A stretch of DNA of 64,000 nt from an uncultured Sulfitobacter sp. (lineage in GTDB: Bacteria; Pseudomonadota; Alphaproteobacteria; Rhodobacterales; Rhodobacteraceae). The stretch's first letter is position 1. Each line of letters begins with the position of its first letter. The stretch is from the NCBI GenBank assembly GCA_947492925.1, contig CANLOQ010000001.1, positions 496,001-560,000 on the forward strand, read 5' to 3'. A model generated the notes under the pieces. It saw only the letters and a program-made list of their open reading frames with translations. It was not told the DNA's origin and did no database searches. A program made the translations under genes and the position numbers. Of the stretch, positions 60,804 to 64,000 are shown in pieces.

Positions 60804-61726
60804 TCCTATGTTGCGGAGAAGCGCTTATCGACATGATCCCAACGCCAACCACATCGGGCAGCGACGGGTTTGTCCCCTATCCCGGTGGCGCTGTTTTCAA
60901 TACGTCCATCGCATTAGGACGACTGGGGGTGCAGGCCGGGATGTTGACAGGATTGTCGACCGATATGTTCGGACAACAGCTTGCCGATGCGCTGCAGGCA
61001 AGCCACGTTGACACATCCCGCGTCATCAAATCCACACGCCCAACGACGCTGGCCTTTGTCCGCTTGCAGGACGGTCATGCGACATATTCTTTCTACGATG
61101 AAAATTCCGCTGGACGCATGCTGCGCACAGGCGACCTGCCAGAAATCTCCGCAGAGATTTCATCGCTTTATTTTGGGGGAATCAGTCTGGCCTGTGAACC
61201 CGGTGCGAGCACATATGCAGCCCTGCTGAAGCGCGAAGGCGCAACGCGCGCCGTGATGATGGACCCCAACATTCGACCACAGTTCATTGAGGATATCGAC
61301 GCCTATCGTAGCCGACTGGACAGCATGATGGCTTTGACCGACATTTTGAAAGTTTCGGATGAGGATCTAAACTGGATGGTCCCTGCACCGCTTTCACTGA
61401 AGGAAAAAGTGGACGTTGTTCTGGGGCGCGGGCCGCGCATCGTGATCCTGACACGAGGCAGCGAAGGCGCGACGGGCTTTCTGAGTGATGGCAGCAACGT
61501 CACCGTTCCCGCGCGCCGGGTTGAGATCGTGGACACAGTTGGGGCGGGTGACACATTCAATGCGGGCCTCCTTGCCAAACTTTACGAACTGGGCGCGTTG
61601 CAAAAAGCGAAGCTGCAGACCCTTTCACCAGAGACGCTCACGCAGGCACTTGAACACGGCGCGCGTGTTGCTGCCGTGACAGTCGCACGGGCAGGTGCGA
61701 ACCCTCCTTGGGCAGACGAAATCTGA
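60800..61726 (+). CDS. PfkB family carbohydrate kinase (fructokinase-like)
   Basis: A 308-residue ribokinase-family kinase that phosphorylates a free sugar, probably fructose. CCGEALIDMIPTP, GGAVFNTSIALGRLG (PfkB signature 1), ILTRGSEGA and DTVGAGDTFNAGLLA (signature 2, catalytic Asp in GAGD) are clear. It is cotranscribed with the ROK regulator. A polyol oxidised to fructose after uptake by the SmoE-type transporter downstream would be the likely substrate. Confidence 0.93.
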   Translation: MILCCGEALIDMIPTPTTSGSDGFVPYPGGAVFNTSIALGRLGVQAGMLTGLSTDMFGQQLADALQASHVDTSRVIKSTRPTTLAFVRLQDGHATYSFYDENSAGRMLRTGDLPEISAEISSLYFGGISLACEPGASTYAALLKREGATRAVMMDPNIRPQFIEDIDAYRSRLDSMMALTDILKVSDEDLNWMVPAPLSLKEKVDVVLGRGPRIVILTRGSEGATGFLSDGSNVTVPARRVEIVDTVGAGDTFNAGLLAKLYELGALQKAKLQTLSPETLTQALEHGARVAAVTVARAGANPPWADEI

Positions 61727-61913
61727 CCGCCTTTGTGGGGGTTGTGCTAAACCCTTCCACGCTTCGGGCCCGGACCGCAGGAGCCGTGTGCGGCGCAAGT
61801 GCGTTTCTCCGCCAAACCTCAGGCATGGTCGAAATGCCTATGCGCCCGGCTGCGCAATCTTTGGGCATTCCTTTGGTTTAGACCGGCAATCACGCCCCCA
61901 TGCACTATTGTTC

Positions 61914-61963
61914 TTGACGCTTCGCGGGAGGATTTCATAACTTACCTAAATTAGCGCGCGTAA
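61914..61963 (+). promoter_or_regulatory. Predicted promoter and LacI-type operator of the lacI-family gene
   Basis: TTGACG (61914-61919), 16 bp, CATAAC (61936-61941), then TTAGCGCGCGTAA at 61951-61963, where transcription should start, 24 bp before the ATG. The same 13-mer occurs inverted at 63052-63064 before the ABC transporter gene, so the regulator probably controls itself. The 261-bp gap 61727-61987 holds no other supported gene. Confidence 0.65.
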
Positions 61964-61987
61964 TTTTTGTAAAATGCAGGTGCAAGA

Positions 61988-63019
61988 ATGGGTCAGTCGA
62001 AAATTCGCAACATGGAAGAATTCGCTGCAATCAGCGGCATCTCCCGGCCGACTGTTTCCAAGTACTTCAACAACCCTGACAGCGTGCGCATAACCACCCG
62101 GGCAAAGATCGAGGCCGCGCTTAAGAAGCACGACTATCAACCCAATGTGTTCGCCATGAACCAGAACAGGCGGACGACCAAAAACATCGGGGTTGTCGTG
62201 CCAAATCTTGCGGACCCCTTCTTTTCCGAAATCGGGAGGCGGGTTGAGCTGGCCTGTATCGAAGCGGGATACAGTCCTATCCTGCTCAGCTCACACGGCA
62301 GCCCTGAAATGGAACGGGAGAACCTCAATTCGTTGCGGGCCCTCAAGCCAGCGGGTGTCTTGCTAGCCCCTTTCGGCCGGATGTCCGACGAAGCCGCGGT
62401 ACGATCATTCGATGACGATTTTCCGATGGTGCTTTTTGATGCGAACATCCTTGATGTGGGTCAGGCTTTCGTAGGAACGGACAATGCGCAAAGCGTTGAT
62501 CTAATGGTAGAATACCTGTGCAGAAGCGGAGAACCGCCCTGTTTCTTCGAGATGAAGAACCCCAGCAATCCGAATGCGAACAAACGACGCCAGGCGTATA
62601 TCGAAAGCATGGAGCGACATGGTCAGGAAACCCGTATCTTTCAGGCGGAAGGTGCCGGTTGGGACTTTGAGGAGATCGGAAGTACCGAAGGCGGGCGGTT
62701 CTTGGCTGCGCAGTCTTTCAGCACCAACACCATCCTGTGCAGCAATGACCGATTGGCCATTGGAATGCTGTCAGCGGCCTATAGCATGGGGCTGCGTGTG
62801 GGGCATGGTGCAGGATGCGATCTGCGGATCGCCGGTCACGATGACCACCCGTTCTCCCGCTTCACCTGCCCGCCTCTGACCACCATCGCGCAGGATTATG
62901 AGGCAATTGCGAATCGAGCGGTGAGCGAACTGTTCGGAATGCTTGAGAACGATGATCGCCCTTCAAACCGGACCGAAACGACCTTTCACGGGCGTTTGAT
63001 TATGAGAGGTTCGGCCTAA
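61988..63019 (+). CDS. LacI family transcriptional regulator
   Basis: A 343-residue LacI/GalR repressor. The N-terminal HTH is MEEFAAISGISRPTVSKYFNN, the hinge helix RRTTKN leads to a periplasmic-binding-like domain: IGVVVPNLADPFFSEIGRRVELACIEAGY, and later LCSNDRLAIGML with DLRIAGHDDHPFSRF. The hinge region and length are normal. The operator it should bind, an inverted repeat with a CG-rich centre, lies before its own gene and before the binding-protein gene. It probably responds to a polyol or sugar. Confidence 0.93.
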   Translation: MGQSKIRNMEEFAAISGISRPTVSKYFNNPDSVRITTRAKIEAALKKHDYQPNVFAMNQNRRTTKNIGVVVPNLADPFFSEIGRRVELACIEAGYSPILLSSHGSPEMERENLNSLRALKPAGVLLAPFGRMSDEAAVRSFDDDFPMVLFDANILDVGQAFVGTDNAQSVDLMVEYLCRSGEPPCFFEMKNPSNPNANKRRQAYIESMERHGQETRIFQAEGAGWDFEEIGSTEGGRFLAAQSFSTNTILCSNDRLAIGMLSAAYSMGLRVGHGAGCDLRIAGHDDHPFSRFTCPPLTTIAQDYEAIANRAVSELFGMLENDDRPSNRTETTFHGRLIMRGSA

Positions 63020-63051
63020 CCCCTTGGAAACGCTCTGAAGCGATTCAATAT

Positions 63052-63064
63052 TTACGCGCGCTAA
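63052..63064. promoter_or_regulatory. LacI-type operator before the polyol ABC transporter gene
   Basis: TTACGCGCGCTAA at 63052-63064 is the exact reverse complement of the element at 61951-61963, embedded in a longer dyad (ATTTA...TAAAT). It lies 70 bp upstream of the ATG and next to a TTGACT hexamer (63072-63077). Confidence 0.7.
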
Positions 63065-63134
63065 ATTTTTATTGACTACGCGTCACGACTCCTTGTAGCC
63101 TTGCCAGCATCACCCAACGAGGAGGAAAATTGGG

Positions 63135-64000
63135 ATGTCATTTACAAAAACACTCTATGCAGCGACGGCGATGGCGCTTGTCACCGCTGGGGGCGCGTTT
63201 GCTGAGAACCTGGTAATTGCCACTGTGAACAATGGCGACATGATCCGCATGCAGGGTCTGACACAGGACTTCACCGACAAGACGGGCCACACCGTTGAGT
63301 GGGTCACACTGGAAGAAAACGTGCTGCGCCAGCGGGTCACAACAGACATCGCAGCCAAGGGCGGTTCTTTCGACATCATGACAATCGGCATGTACGAAGC
63401 ACCCATCTGGGCGGCCAACGAGTGGCTGGTTCCGCTGGACGATCTGTCTGCTGAATACGACGCCGACGATATCCTGCCCGCGATGAAGGGTGGCCTGTCC
63501 TACGAAGGCACCATGTACGCGGCACCGTTCTACGGTGAAAGCTCCATGATCATGTACCGTACGGACCTGATGGAAAAAGCGGGCATGGAAATGCCAGAGG
63601 CACCCACATGGACCTTCATCCGCGAAGCGGCTGCAGCCATGACAGACCGTGACAACGACATCAACGGCATCTGCCTGCGCGGCAAGGCCGGTTGGGGCGA
63701 AGGCGGTGCCTTCATCACGGCGATGTCCAACTCCTTTGGCGCACGCTGGTTCGACGAAGAGTGGAACGCACAGTTCGACACACAGCCGTGGAAAGACACG
63801 CTGGAATTCTACGTCGGCATGATGAACGAAAGCGGCCCGACAGGTTACGCAACAAATGGTTTCAACGAAAACCTGAACCTGTTCCAGCAAGGCAAGTGCG
63901 GCATGTGGATTGACGCAACGGTTGCGGCGTCCTTCGTGACAAACCCCAACGACAGCGAAGTGGCTGACAGCGTCGGCTTTGCGCTGGCCCCCGACAACGG
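63135..64000 (+). CDS. smoE: Polyol/sugar ABC transporter substrate-binding protein (SmoE-like), partial
   Basis: A periplasmic binding protein cut by the window end after 288 codons. Signal peptide (TLYAATAMALVTAGGAFA) is followed by VIATVNNGDMIRMQGLTQDF, WVTLEENVLRQRVTTDIAAKGG, TIGMYEAPIWAANEWLVPLDDL, APFYGESSMIMYRTDLM and RGKAGWGEGGAFITAM, a pattern I know from the sorbitol/mannitol-binding SmoE of Rhodobacter and its relatives. ATG 63135 has GGAGGAAAA upstream. It should open an operon of permeases, ATPase and polyol dehydrogenases beyond the window. Confidence 0.9.
   Translation, partial: MSFTKTLYAATAMALVTAGGAFAENLVIATVNNGDMIRMQGLTQDFTDKTGHTVEWVTLEENVLRQRVTTDIAAKGGSFDIMTIGMYEAPIWAANEWLVPLDDLSAEYDADDILPAMKGGLSYEGTMYAAPFYGESSMIMYRTDLMEKAGMEMPEAPTWTFIREAAAAMTDRDNDINGICLRGKAGWGEGGAFITAMSNSFGARWFDEEWNAQFDTQPWKDTLEFYVGMMNESGPTGYATNGFNENLNLFQQGKCGMWIDATVAASFVTNPNDSEVADSVGFALAPDN

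Overview
The window looks like a chromosomal segment of a marine alphaproteobacterium of the roseobacter group (Rhodobacteraceae). The indications are: high G+C (about 60% by eye); a close match of many proteins to the types I know from Roseobacter, Sulfitobacter and Ruegeria; the leuCD/leuB layout with a membrane protein and a secreted EEP-family protein in between; a SmoE-type polyol-binding protein; a TRAP transporter; a TTAA-N7-TTAA CtrA-type site; and a TGT-N12-ACA PpsR/CrtJ-type site in front of hemF. The genus cannot be fixed from sequence reading alone. I saw no rRNA, tRNA, insertion sequence, prophage or CRISPR array.

Layout. 1-4.2 kb (minus strand): housekeeping genes rlmH and rsfS, a flavin reductase, an unrecognised protein and an MscS-type channel. 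4.3-10 kb: leucine biosynthesis (leuC, leuD, leuB) with unusually structured intergenic DNA and a short ORF plus hairpin before leuC. 10-19.4 kb: glpD and glpK, then a tight five-gene run (gamma-glutamyltransferase, acetamidase/formamidase, Gfo/Idh dehydrogenase, oxalate-CoA-ligase-like synthetase, ketopantoate-reductase-like protein).

19.4-50 kb is a large surface-glycan region. Its core (22-33 kb) is an almost complete nonulosonic acid (legionaminic-type) pathway: a guanylyltransferase with CBS domains, a dehydratase, an aminotransferase, a NeuD-type acyltransferase, a NeuC-type epimerase, NeuB and NeuA. A PIG-L deacetylase, a GNAT protein and two Gfo/Idh oxidoreductases may modify the sugar. 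Next come a sulfotransferase, three glycosyltransferases (one resembling sialyl/polysialyltransferases) and an ABC-type capsule exporter (KpsT, KpsE, KpsM and a Wza/KpsD-like lipoprotein). A second module makes a deoxy-amino-sugar lipid-linked primer (FlaA1/WbpM dehydratase, a reductase, a PglC-type transferase). YjbH, YjbF and a UDP-sugar dehydrogenase close the region. A very large two-part glycosyltransferase-like protein lies at the left border.

50-64 kb: hemF; a TRAP transporter next to a four-gene operon of a NicX-like ring dioxygenase, an acyl-CoA-dehydrogenase-like flavoenzyme, an SRPBCC-alpha/beta-hydrolase fusion and a TetR regulator, with two perfect palindromes as probable operators; then a sugar/polyol locus (P-loop kinase, ROK regulator, PfkB kinase, LacI regulator, ABC binding protein cut by the window end) in which the same 13-bp LacI-type operator occurs before the regulator and before the transporter.

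Most promising for new biology: the putative N-heterocycle catabolic operon with a fused hydrolase (54-58.5 kb), the nonulosonate-modifying genes linked to a capsule exporter, and the short-ORF and hairpin structures around leuC/leuD and rsfS. All functions are inferred from reading translated motifs; no database search was possible.
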